Shown here: positions 10,395 to 17,515 of the stretch, piece by piece | How the letters are laid out: every line of letters begins with the position of its first letter | How positions within the stretch are numbered: the first letter of the stretch is position 1 | NCBI GenBank assembly: GCA_949289155.1 | Contig: CASEMX010000009.1 | Coordinates: 1-62,989, forward strand | Length of the DNA: 62,989 nt | Reading direction: 5' to 3' | Source: an uncultured Parabacteroides sp. | GTDB lineage: Bacteria > Bacteroidota > Bacteroidia > Bacteroidales > Tannerellaceae | Made by a program: the position numbers and the translations under genes | Notes under the pieces: generated by a model | Seen by the model: the letters and a program-made list of their open reading frames with translations, nothing else | Database searches by the model: none | What the model was told of the DNA's origin: nothing

Positions 10395-10626
10395 ACCCCA
10401 CGAGTGGGGTCCCCTCAATACCCACTCGTGGGGTATGATGAACACCCACTCGTGGGGTCCTACCCATACCCACTCGTGGGTATTAAAAGAGCCCCACAGT
10501 GGGGTACAAAAGGACCCCATATATGGGTATTGGTAGGACCCCATATATGGGTATTGAGGATACCCCATATATGGGTATTGACAGTACCCCATATATGGGT
10601 GTCGATAAGCCCCCTTAATTAGGCTT
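10395..10626. repeat. 24-bp palindromic array with two palindrome classes
   Basis: Nine palindromes are centred at about 10402, 10426, 10450, 10474, 10498, 10521, 10545, 10569 and 10593, so the period is 23.5-24 bp. The first four are CCCAC(TC/GA)GTGGG, the fifth CCCCACAGTGGGG, and the last four CCCATATATGGG. Both arms change together between classes. A tenth degenerate unit near 10616 ends in a T-rich tract. Open frames run through the array only because it is repetitive. Confidence 0.9.
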
Positions 10627-10672
10627 TTTTCACGGGTATGCGATGATTAATTGGGCAAAAAATAGGGGAAGT

Positions 10673-10704
10673 GTTGATTAATTCAAAAAAAGGCTCTATC
10701 TTTG
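10673..10704 (+). promoter_or_regulatory. rpmH promoter
   Basis: TATCTTTG (10697-10704) matches the Bacteroidetes -7 element TAnnTTTG. GTTG (10673-10676) sits 20 bp upstream as the -33 element. The rpmH ATG follows about 50 bp downstream. Confidence 0.75.
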
Positions 10705-10752
10705 CAGCCCGAATAAGTAGGCGAATAATAAATAATAAATAAATAAAGTAAG

Positions 10753-10905
10753 ATGAAAAGAACATTCCAACCGTCTAACAGAAAAAGAAAGAACAAGCAC
10801 GGCTTCCGTTCAAGAATGGCTACTGCTAACGGCCGTCGCGTGTTAGCTGCTCGTCGCGCAAAAGGCAGAGCAAAACTGACAGTGTCTGACGAATACAACG
10901 GATAA
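10753..10905 (+). CDS. rpmH: 50S ribosomal protein L34
   Basis: This 50-residue, very basic protein begins [20 protein letters not shown] and continues with [20 protein letters not shown], the hallmark L34 sequence. L34 is a small protein of the large ribosomal subunit that binds 23S rRNA. Here it carries a short C-terminal extension ([10 protein letters not shown]). It has its own promoter and terminator and stands alone; dnaA and rnpA, its neighbours in many bacteria, are not seen nearby. Identification is essentially certain. Confidence 0.97.
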   Translation: MKRTFQPSNRKRKNKHGFRSRMATANGRRVLAARRAKGRAKLTVSDEYNG

Positions 10906-10932
10906 TCATCCGGTTTGTAAGAAAGGTATAAG

Positions 10933-10977
10933 GAAAGTAGAGGTTTTTATGGAAAAGCCTTTACTTTCTTTGTTTTT
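10933..10977 (+). terminator. rpmH terminator
   Basis: GAAAGTAGAGG (10933-10943) pairs with CCTTTACTTTC (10958-10968) with one G-T pair, followed by the T-rich run TTTGTTTTT. It is placed to end the rpmH transcript before the next operon. Confidence 0.8.
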
Positions 10978-10982
10978 ATACC

Positions 10983-10990
10983 TACCTTTG
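10983..10990 (+). promoter_or_regulatory. -7 element for the PASTA-rluD-ddl operon
   Basis: TACCTTTG matches TAnnTTTG and lies 50 bp before the PASTA gene start, just after the rpmH terminator. No well-placed -33 TTTG was found, so this rests on the -7 element and position alone. Confidence 0.5.
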
Positions 10991-11039
10991 GGCGATGGTT
11001 TGGAACCATGAATGAACAAATGATAGGACGATATAGAAT

Positions 11040-11669
11040 ATGAGCACTCGTTTTATAAAGATATTGAAGCATCCGATTGTCGTAAGCATCCTGTTGGCTA
11101 TCCTGATTATCTGGGGATTGATTTACGGGACGCTCGTATGGCTGGATTCTTATACGCGCCATAACGAAGCGGTGGTCGTGCCCGATGTGAAGGGGATGAC
11201 CATCGAAGAGGCAGGCCGGTCGTTGGACGAGAGGGGCCTGCGTTATAATATCATCGACTCGGTATTCTCGAAGGATGTGCCGCCCGGTGCGATAGTGGAG
11301 GTGGTCCCGGCTCCGGGCTCGAAGGTCAAGGTGGGGCGTATCCTGTTTGTGACCATCAATGCGAACACGTCGCAGATGGCGATTATCCCGGAGGTGGCGG
11401 ACCTGTCGTTCCGTCAGGCTTACGCACTGCTGCGCTCGTTGGGCTTCTCGCATGTAGAGGTGAAGTATGTGCCGGGCGATTACAAGGACTTGGCGATGGG
11501 CGTGGAATGGAAGGAACAGCCGGTCGAAACGGGTCGCCATATCCCGTTGAATGCGCATATCGTATTGGTAGTAAGTAGTGGCGAGGCTGCCCCGGACTCT
11601 ATGGCATTGGATAGTTTGAACGTGCTTCCCATCGAACCGTTGGATAGTGAAGAAGAGAATTGGTTTTAG
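11040..11669 (+). CDS. Membrane-anchored PASTA domain protein
   Basis: This 209-residue protein has one N-terminal membrane segment (about residues 11-34) with a short cytoplasmic tail. Two PASTA domains follow: residues ~45-110 (starting VVVPDVKGMTIEEAGRSL) and ~115-183 (starting IPEVADLSFRQAYALL). PASTA domains bind muropeptides or other cell-wall ligands and usually sit on PBPs or Ser/Thr kinases. Here they stand alone on a transmembrane anchor, so a cell-wall sensing or scaffolding role is inferred. The stop lies 2 bp before the rluD-like start, and ddl follows, so it is in an operon with peptidoglycan precursor synthesis. Confidence 0.9.
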   Translation: MSTRFIKILKHPIVVSILLAILIIWGLIYGTLVWLDSYTRHNEAVVVPDVKGMTIEEAGRSLDERGLRYNIIDSVFSKDVPPGAIVEVVPAPGSKVKVGRILFVTINANTSQMAIIPEVADLSFRQAYALLRSLGFSHVEVKYVPGDYKDLAMGVEWKEQPVETGRHIPLNAHIVLVVSSGEAAPDSMALDSLNVLPIEPLDSEEENWF

Positions 11670-11671
11670 GC

Positions 11672-12775
11672 ATGGCGGACTGGTTGGATGAAATAGAAGA
11701 GGAGCAGAACGAAGAGCTGCTGATGGATGACGATGAGGCGGCTGCCGTGATTACTTCGCCGGAGATAGAGCCGGGCCTGTATGAGCATTTCAGGGTGATG
11801 GCCGATAAAGGGCAGTCGCTGCTCCGCGTGGACAAGTTCTTGGTGGCACGTATCGTCGGAGCGACACGGAACCGTATTCAGCTGGCTGCCGATGCCGGGT
11901 GTATCTGGGTAAACGGCAAGGCAGTCAAGAGCAATTACCGCGTGAAACCGTTCGATGTAGTCCAGATAGTCATGGACCGTCCGCGCCGCGAGACAGAGAT
12001 TATCCCACAGAATATCCCATTAAATATAGTCTATGAAGATGCCGACCTGTTGGTTATCAATAAGCCGGCAGGGATGGTAGTGCATCCGGGGCACGGGAAC
12101 TATACCGGCACGATGCTGAACGCCATCGCCTATTACTTGCGCGATGAGCAGCATTTCGACCCCTCTGACCCACGCTTGGGCTTGGTGCATCGTATCGACA
12201 AAGATACCTCCGGACTGCTGGTGATAGCCAAGACGCCGGAAGCCAAGAGCCACTTGGGTATGCAATTTTACCATCATACCACGAAGCGTTGCTACCGTGC
12301 CGTAGTGTGGGGACAATTCCAAGAGGATGAAGGGACGGTCATCGGGAATATCGGGCGCAGTCCGAAAGACCGCCTGCAGATGACGGTATTCCCGGATGGC
12401 GAGCAGGGCAAATATGCCGTGACGCACTATCGCGTATTGGAGCGGCTGGGGTATGTTACCTTAGTTGAGTGCCGTCTGGAGACCGGGCGTACGCACCAGA
12501 TACGTGTACACATGAAACATATCGGACATACATTGTTCAATGATGCCCGTTATGGCGGGAATGAGATATTGAAAGGCACGACCTTTTCTAAGTATAAGCA
12601 ATTTGTACAGAATTGTTTCGCCATTTGTCCGCGTCAGGCTTTGCATGCCAAGACATTGGGGTTTGTCCATCCGACTACCGGAGAAGAGATGTTCTTCGAC
12701 TCTGAGATGCCGGAGGATATGCAGGAACTGATAGACAAGTGGCGGGTATATTCGACGACTAAAGATATAGAATGA
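11672..12775 (+). CDS. rluD: RluD-family 23S rRNA pseudouridine synthase
   Basis: The 367-residue product has an acidic N-terminal tail, an S4 RNA-binding domain (about residues 40-105: SLLRVDKFLVARIVGATRNR) and a pseudouridine synthase domain. The signature HRIDKDTSGLLV contains the catalytic Asp near residue 176, and TGRTHQIRVHM is also present. RluD enzymes isomerise uridines in helix 69 of 23S rRNA. The chosen ATG at 11672 lies 2 bp after the PASTA gene stop; a TTG upstream at 11660 overlaps that gene and is less likely. It overlaps the next gene by 4 bp. The exact target (RluD rather than RluC or RluA) is inferred from S4 plus overall length. Confidence 0.9.
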   Translation: MADWLDEIEEEQNEELLMDDDEAAAVITSPEIEPGLYEHFRVMADKGQSLLRVDKFLVARIVGATRNRIQLAADAGCIWVNGKAVKSNYRVKPFDVVQIVMDRPRRETEIIPQNIPLNIVYEDADLLVINKPAGMVVHPGHGNYTGTMLNAIAYYLRDEQHFDPSDPRLGLVHRIDKDTSGLLVIAKTPEAKSHLGMQFYHHTTKRCYRAVVWGQFQEDEGTVIGNIGRSPKDRLQMTVFPDGEQGKYAVTHYRVLERLGYVTLVECRLETGRTHQIRVHMKHIGHTLFNDARYGGNEILKGTTFSKYKQFVQNCFAICPRQALHAKTLGFVHPTTGEEMFFDSEMPEDMQELIDKWRVYSTTKDIE

Positions 12776-13752
12776 TGAAAAAGAATATTGCTATTGTAGC
12801 GGGAGGAGACTCTTCCGAAATTGTAATTTCCTTAAAAAGTGCAGAAGGAATTCATTCTTTTATTGACAATGACAAATATAATTTATATATTGCCATCGTA
12901 AAACATGACGGTTGGTTTGTACAGCTTCCGGACGGAACGCATACGCCGATAGATAAAGACGATTTCAGTTTTTGTGAGCAGGGGGAGAAGAGGCGTTTCG
13001 ACTTTGCGTACATTACCATTCATGGGACACCGGGCGAAGACGGACGGTTGCAGGGGTATTTCGATATGATAGGGTTGCCCTATTCGTCGTGCGGCATGTT
13101 GGTCAGTGCGTTGACCTTTAATAAATATGTATGCAACCATTACCTGAAGGGCTTTGGCGTGCGTATTGCCGACTCGGTGTTGTTAAGAAGGGATTATAAT
13201 GTAGTTCCGGAAGAGATAATCCACCGTTTGGGATTGCCGCTGTTTGTCAAGCCGAACGATGGAGGCAGCAGCTTCGGGATAACCAAGGTAAAACAGGCCG
13301 ATGAGCTGCAGCCGGCTATCGATAAGGCCTTCTCGGAAGGGCATGAAGTGGTCATCGAAAGTTTTATACAGGGCACGGAGGTTACCTGCGGTTGTTATAA
13401 GGTGAAGGGCAAGGAGGTCGTGTTGCCATTGACAGAGGTCGTGACGCAGAATGAGTTTTTCGACTTCGATGCCAAATACAACGGGCAAGTGCAAGAGATA
13501 ACTCCGGCACGGCTCTCGGACGAATTGACCGCCAAGGTACAGCAGGAGACCTCTCGGATTTATGATATTCTGGGTGCGAAGGGATTGATTCGCGTGGATT
13601 ATATCATTCCGGAGGATGGCACGCCCTATTTGCTTGAAATCAATACCACGCCGGGCATGACGGCGACCAGCTTTATTCCGCAGCAGGTGCGGGCGGCAGG
13701 GCTGTCGATGACGGATGTGATGAACGATATTATAGATAATGAGTTAAACTAA
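12772..13752 (+). CDS. ddl: D-alanine--D-alanine ligase
   Basis: This 326-residue ATP-grasp enzyme joins two D-alanines for peptidoglycan precursors. Visible marks are N-terminal IAIVAGGDSSE, HGTPGEDGRLQGYFDMIGLPY, the central FVKPNDGGSSFG, and the C-terminal RVDYII...LLEINTTPGMTATS metal and substrate loop. The S-E substitution in GGDSSE (GGxSxE type) keeps the Glu expected of Ddl. The start overlaps the rluD stop (ATGA), showing translational coupling. A second ATG one codon later is equally possible. Family length is normal. Confidence 0.95.
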   Translation: MMKKNIAIVAGGDSSEIVISLKSAEGIHSFIDNDKYNLYIAIVKHDGWFVQLPDGTHTPIDKDDFSFCEQGEKRRFDFAYITIHGTPGEDGRLQGYFDMIGLPYSSCGMLVSALTFNKYVCNHYLKGFGVRIADSVLLRRDYNVVPEEIIHRLGLPLFVKPNDGGSSFGITKVKQADELQPAIDKAFSEGHEVVIESFIQGTEVTCGCYKVKGKEVVLPLTEVVTQNEFFDFDAKYNGQVQEITPARLSDELTAKVQQETSRIYDILGAKGLIRVDYIIPEDGTPYLLEINTTPGMTATSFIPQQVRAAGLSMTDVMNDIIDNELN

Positions 13753-13757
13753 ATGAT

Positions 13758-14924
13758 ATGGATAGAGAAACAGTTTCTCCTAATTTTGAAGATATCCGCC
13801 CGTTAAATCAGGATGAGGTGCAGGCTGCCATCGAAGAGCTTTTGGCTTCGGAGGAGTTCCGTGCCGCACTGCGTTATATCAAGCCGGATTTGAATTGGGA
13901 TGAGTTGGCAGCGGCTATGCGTGCCTGCAAGACGAAAGAACAGTTCAAGTCCACGTTGGGATATGAGGCAGTAATGACGGTGGCGAAGAAGACGACCTTC
14001 TCGCTGACGGTTTCCGGGCGTAGCCGTTTGCCCGAAGGCAAGCCGGCGTGTACCTTTATCTCGAACCATCGGGACATCGTGTTGGACGCTTCGTTTCTGA
14101 ATCTTATCTTGTTTGATGTGGGGTATGGGTTGACGCAAGTGGCCATTGGCGATAACCTGCTCATCCGTCCGTGGATTGAGACATTCGTCCGTTTGAACAA
14201 CAGCTTTATCGTGAAGCGAGGCGTTTCGGTCCGCCAGATGCTGGAGGTAAGCTATACATTGTCGGCCTATATCCACCATACTATCAAGGAGACGAAAGAG
14301 TCGATATGGATTGCCCAACGGGAAGGCCGCGCCAAAGATTCGAACGACCGTACGCAACCCAGCGTGTTGAAGATGCTGAATATGGCGGGCGATGCCGATA
14401 TCCTGACCAACCTGAGCAGCTTGAATATCGTACCTGTTTCTATATCCTATGAATATGACCCCTGCGATTACCTGAAGGCGAAAGAGTTCCAGTTGAAGCG
14501 CGATAATCCGGATTACCATAAGTCGCAGCAGGATGATTTGCTGAATATGGAAACAGGAATATTGGGCAATAAGGGACGGGTGCATTTTACCATCGGCAAT
14601 CGAATCAATGACCGGCTGGCAACATTGGACCCTAACATGGAAAAGAACGAACTCTTTGCGCAGATTGCCGCGATTATCGACCGGGAGATTTATACCCATT
14701 ACCGTTTCTATCCTTGCAATTATGTCGCTTACGACCTGTTGAACGGTACGCGTCGCTTCTCCGACCATTATGGGTTGAAGGATAAGAAGGACTTCGAGAC
14801 CTACCTGCAGGGACAGTTGGATAAAATCGATATCCCGAATAAGGACGAGGCGTATCTCCGCCGGAAGATATTGGAAATGTACACGAATCCGTTGATGAAC
14901 AACTTGGCGTTATCGGCAGAGTAA
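13758..14924 (+). CDS. PlsC-like glycerolipid acyltransferase
   Basis: This 388-residue protein has an acyltransferase core with ISNHRDIVLDASFL near residue 95, the NHxxxxD catalytic motif seen in PlsC and related enzymes. The conserved segment IAQREGRAKDSND near residue 185 corresponds to the EG(xR) motif. It probably transfers an acyl chain from a thioester donor to a phospholipid or related acceptor at the inner membrane. There is no obvious membrane segment. It follows ddl by 5 bp at the end of the rpmH-side operon and has a strong terminator behind it. Exact acceptor unknown. Confidence 0.85.
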   Translation: MDRETVSPNFEDIRPLNQDEVQAAIEELLASEEFRAALRYIKPDLNWDELAAAMRACKTKEQFKSTLGYEAVMTVAKKTTFSLTVSGRSRLPEGKPACTFISNHRDIVLDASFLNLILFDVGYGLTQVAIGDNLLIRPWIETFVRLNNSFIVKRGVSVRQMLEVSYTLSAYIHHTIKETKESIWIAQREGRAKDSNDRTQPSVLKMLNMAGDADILTNLSSLNIVPVSISYEYDPCDYLKAKEFQLKRDNPDYHKSQQDDLLNMETGILGNKGRVHFTIGNRINDRLATLDPNMEKNELFAQIAAIIDREIYTHYRFYPCNYVAYDLLNGTRRFSDHYGLKDKKDFETYLQGQLDKIDIPNKDEAYLRRKILEMYTNPLMNNLALSAE

Positions 14925-14949
14925 TCGGTTTTGATAGTTAGTAAACAGG

Positions 14950-15012
14950 CAAGTTGACGAGGGAGAAAAAAGGCGGACTATACGCCCTGCCCCCTCGTCA
15001 ACTTGTTTTTTT
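14950..15012 (+). terminator. Strong 14-bp stem terminator
   Basis: CAAGTTGACGAGGG (14950-14963) pairs perfectly with CCCTCGTCAACTTG (14992-15005), followed by seven T residues. It ends the PASTA-rluD-ddl-acyltransferase operon. Confidence 0.85.
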
Positions 15013-15028
15013 ATGCCCTTATTCGCTG

Positions 15029-15090
15029 CAGAGTTTCTGTCGGCGTTTTTCAAATTGAAAAAATGGTTTCAGAGCCTCTGTCGGCGTTAC
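15029..15090. repeat. 41-bp repeat, family shared with 39.7 kb
   Basis: Two units 41 bp apart, starting at 15029 and 15070: CAGAG(T/C)(T/C)TCTGTCGGCG, separated by the palindromic TTTTTCAAATTGAAAAA. The same sequence family occurs three times at 39699-39800. Each unit contains two palindromes about half a period apart. The array lies between convergent genes. Confidence 0.85.
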
Positions 15091-15108
15091 TTTTTATTCG
15101 GAATAGGC

Positions 15109-15939
15109 TTACTGGCACATGCGCATCAGTTCGTCCACGATGAGCGGGTCATACCCCATCTCTTTTGCCTTTTGCAAATCCTCCAGCGCCGATTGCTTTT
15201 CATATTGGGCTATTTTTACTTTCGCCCGGAGGAGGTAGAGCGAGGCAGTGGGTTGGGTCTCGACGAACAGTTTGTTGAGGTCTGCCATGGCCCGTGCGTT
15301 TTTCCCCATCAGGAAATAGAGGTCCGCCCGTCCTTCGTAGAGGACCCATTCGCGCGGCATTTCGCTAATCAGGTAATTGTAAATCCGCTCGCTTTCGGTA
15401 TAATTGCCGCGCAGTTTCTCCAAGATGGCATACCCTAAACGCGCCCGTACCGACTTTTCGTTTACCTGCAGGATTTTGTCGAAGTCCGCTTCGGCCGCCG
15501 CGAATTTCTTTTGCCCCAAGTAAAGCAACCCGCGGCAATAGAGCGATTCCTGATGCTCCGGGTCAACAATCAGCAGGGCGGTATAATCATTAATCGCTTT
15601 GTCGGTCTCGCCCAATTCGGTGTATAACGAGGCGCGGTTCTCCAAGATAGTCACGTTCTTCGGATGCCGGCTCAGCGCCGCCGTATAGGAGAGCAGCGCC
15701 TCCTGTTTCTTCCCTTGCCTCCGCTGGATGGTTCCCAAGTTGCAGAGCAGGGCGAAGTTGGCAGGATTGCCCGGTTCTTCGCGCATGGCGTTCTTCAATG
15801 CCTCTTCAGCCGATACCCAATCCTTTTTGTCGGTAAAGTCGCAACTTTTCTCTATCCACTCTTCATACGTTTGGGCGGAAAGGGTAGGAGCCGCGAAGCA
15901 GAAAAAGGAAATAGCAAGGAAAAGAAATCGTTTGTCCAT
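15109..15939 (-). CDS. Secreted TPR-repeat protein
   Basis: This 276-residue product has a signal peptide (residues 1-22, cleavage after SAQ or LSA). At least five tetratricopeptide-like helical repeats follow, e.g. AEEALKNAMREEPGNPANFALLCNLG, ALLSYTAALSRHPKNVTILENRASLYTELGETDKAINDYTALLIVDPEHQESLYCRG. TPRs bind other proteins. With the signal peptide, a periplasmic or outer-membrane scaffold role is inferred. The gene stands alone, facing away from the MscS gene. The partner is unknown. Confidence 0.85.
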   Translation of the reverse strand: MDKRFLFLAISFFCFAAPTLSAQTYEEWIEKSCDFTDKKDWVSAEEALKNAMREEPGNPANFALLCNLGTIQRRQGKKQEALLSYTAALSRHPKNVTILENRASLYTELGETDKAINDYTALLIVDPEHQESLYCRGLLYLGQKKFAAAEADFDKILQVNEKSVRARLGYAILEKLRGNYTESERIYNYLISEMPREWVLYEGRADLYFLMGKNARAMADLNKLFVETQPTASLYLLRAKVKIAQYEKQSALEDLQKAKEMGYDPLIVDELMRMCQ

Positions 15940-15971
15940 AGATGTTTATTGTATTTGTCTGTAAAGTTGCG

Positions 15972-15979
15972 CAAAACTA
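15972..15979 (-). promoter_or_regulatory. -7 element of the TPR gene
   Basis: Read on the minus strand this is TAGTTTTG, a match to TAnnTTTG, 33 bp before the TPR gene start. No good -33 element was found. Confidence 0.5.
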
Positions 15980-16019
15980 AGTATTTATTTCGGCTTTTTC
16001 TTGAATTACAAATTCTTTA

Positions 16020-16027
16020 TACCTTTG
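16020..16027 (+). promoter_or_regulatory. -7 element of the MscS gene
   Basis: TACCTTTG lies 37 bp before the channel gene start. A T-rich stretch at 15995-16000 is in the right place for a weak -33 element. Confidence 0.55.
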
Positions 16028-16064
16028 CCAGCATTCTTAAGAAATAATCAAAAACGGAAAAGAA

Positions 16065-16913
16065 ATGATGTTATTAGAAAACGTGTTAGCCACAGAATCC
16101 CAACTCTCGCATTGGCTCAGTGTGCTGATGGAACAAAGCGTAAATCTGGGTTGGACGCTGCTGAAGGCGTTGCTGGTATTCGTCATCGGACGATTGGTGA
16201 TTGGGTTAATCAACAAATTGGTAGGGCAAATCCTCCTGAAGCGGGACATCGACCCGTCGGTCAAGAGTTTTATCGGCAGCCTTGTGCATGTCGTGTTGAT
16301 GATTTTGCTGATTGTATCGGTGGTGGGTGTGTTGGGCGTCCAGACCTCATCGTTCGCCGCACTGCTGGCTTCGGCGGGTGTTGCCGTCGGTATGGCGCTG
16401 AGCGGGAACCTGTCCAACTTTGCCGGCGGATTGATTATCTTGGTCTTCAAGCCCTATAAGGTCGGCGATTTTATCGAAGCGCAAGACGTAAGCGGTACAG
16501 TCCGGGAAATCCAGATTTTCCATACGGTATTGGTGACGACCGACAATAAGGTCATCTATATTCCGAATGGTTCGATGAGTAGCGGCGTGGTCATCAATTA
16601 CAGCTACCAGACCGTCCGGCGGGTGGAATGGACTTTCGGGGTGGAATACGGAAGCGATTTCGCGCATGTCAAGCGGGTGCTGGATGAGATTATCGCCAAA
16701 GACGGACGCATTCTGTCCGAACCGGCTCCGCCCTTTATCGCGATGAGCCAATTGGCAGACAGCAGTGTCAATTTCGTAGTCCGGGTATGGGTGAAGAGCG
16801 GGGATTATTGGGATGTCTTTTACGACCTGAACCGCATCGTTTATGAACGCTTCAATGCCGAGGGCATCGGCTTCCCGTTCCCGCAGCTTACGGTCCATCA
16901 GGCAAAAGATTGA
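16065..16913 (+). CDS. mscS: Small-conductance mechanosensitive channel (MscS family)
   Basis: At 282 residues this is close to E. coli MscS in length. It has two to three N-terminal membrane segments (about residues 20-110) and the characteristic Gly/Ala-rich pore helix FAALLASAGVAVGMALSGNL. The beta domain follows with FKPYKVGDFIE and the VTTDNKVIYIPNG motif. It opens under membrane tension to release solutes after hypo-osmotic shock. It stands alone with its own promoter. Family identification is firm. Confidence 0.93.
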   Translation: MMLLENVLATESQLSHWLSVLMEQSVNLGWTLLKALLVFVIGRLVIGLINKLVGQILLKRDIDPSVKSFIGSLVHVVLMILLIVSVVGVLGVQTSSFAALLASAGVAVGMALSGNLSNFAGGLIILVFKPYKVGDFIEAQDVSGTVREIQIFHTVLVTTDNKVIYIPNGSMSSGVVINYSYQTVRRVEWTFGVEYGSDFAHVKRVLDEIIAKDGRILSEPAPPFIAMSQLADSSVNFVVRVWVKSGDYWDVFYDLNRIVYERFNAEGIGFPFPQLTVHQAKD

Positions 16914-17005
16914 CCTTACGTTATCTTGCAAAAGCCTTTTGTTCAGAAACCGAAAGGGTTAGTTAGAATTCCGGAAATCCGTCCGGCTTTTTTCCTGAAA
17001 TAACC

Positions 17006-17166
17006 TATCTTTGTCTGCATCAATCGGCAACGAGTTATCCGTCCTGTCTATTTCCCTGAAGGCAGGCGACAAGATATAGGTGAACTTTTTGTTACTCTAT
17101 TATTAATACTACTAAACTAAATTCATGCAACTAAAAAGGCCCGGCAGACAGCGTCCGGGCTTTTTT
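17006..17166 (+). ncRNA. Candidate small RNA with promoter and terminator
   Basis: A good -7 element, TATCTTTG (17006-17013), has no gene behind it. About 145 bases later a terminator follows: GCCCGG (17139-17144) with CCGGGC (17155-17160), flanked by A5 and T6. Between them is an AT-rich segment with one small hairpin (CCTGTC...GGCAGG near 17050-17070) and no convincing ORF with a start in place. It is therefore a candidate sRNA of about 145 nt. No clear -33 element was found. It could instead be a stray promoter plus the MscS terminator. The rest of the gap up to the next gene is the 42-bp array. Confidence 0.4.
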
Positions 17167-17170
17167 ATTG

Positions 17171-17500
17171 TTCGGAAGCGTGCCGATGGGGTTCCGCGAG
17201 GTTCCCACTGCCGTCGGAAGCATGCCGATGGGGTTCTGCGCGGTTCCCACTGCAGTCGGAAGCGTGCCGATGGGGTTCTGCGCGGTTCCCACTGCAGTCG
17301 GAAGCGTGCCGACGGGGTTCTGCGCGGTTCCCACTGCCGTCGGAAGCGTGCCGATGGGGTTCCGCGCGGTTCCCACTGCCGTCGGAAGCGTGCCGACGGG
17401 GTTCCGCAAGGTTCCCATTGCAGTCGGAAGTATGAAAAAGGGGTTTTTCGGGGTTCCCACTGCTGTCGGAAGCATGAAAAAGGGGTTTTTCAACCCTTTC
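17171..17500. repeat. 42-bp tandem array (about 8 copies)
   Basis: Units of exactly 42 bp start at 17171, 17213, 17255, 17297, 17339, 17381, 17423 and 17465, with the frame GTCGGAAGCRTGCCGAYGGGG then TTCYGCGCGGTTCCCACTGC. Each unit holds two palindromic cores (GCRTGC and CGCGCG) about 21 bp apart. The last two units have replaced the core by an A-rich/T-rich pair (GAAAAAGGGGTTTTTC). The array lies right after the candidate sRNA terminator and before the 3' end of the minus-strand synthase gene. Because 42 is a multiple of 3, long open frames run through on both strands; these are not taken as genes. Confidence 0.9.
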
Positions 17501-17515
17501 AAAATTTCTGAAAAG

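Noticed and set aside
10243-10622. Several short frames through the CCCAC...GTGGG array
   Set aside because: Translations are simple repeats (for example IPHEWG/THSWG) produced by the palindromes.
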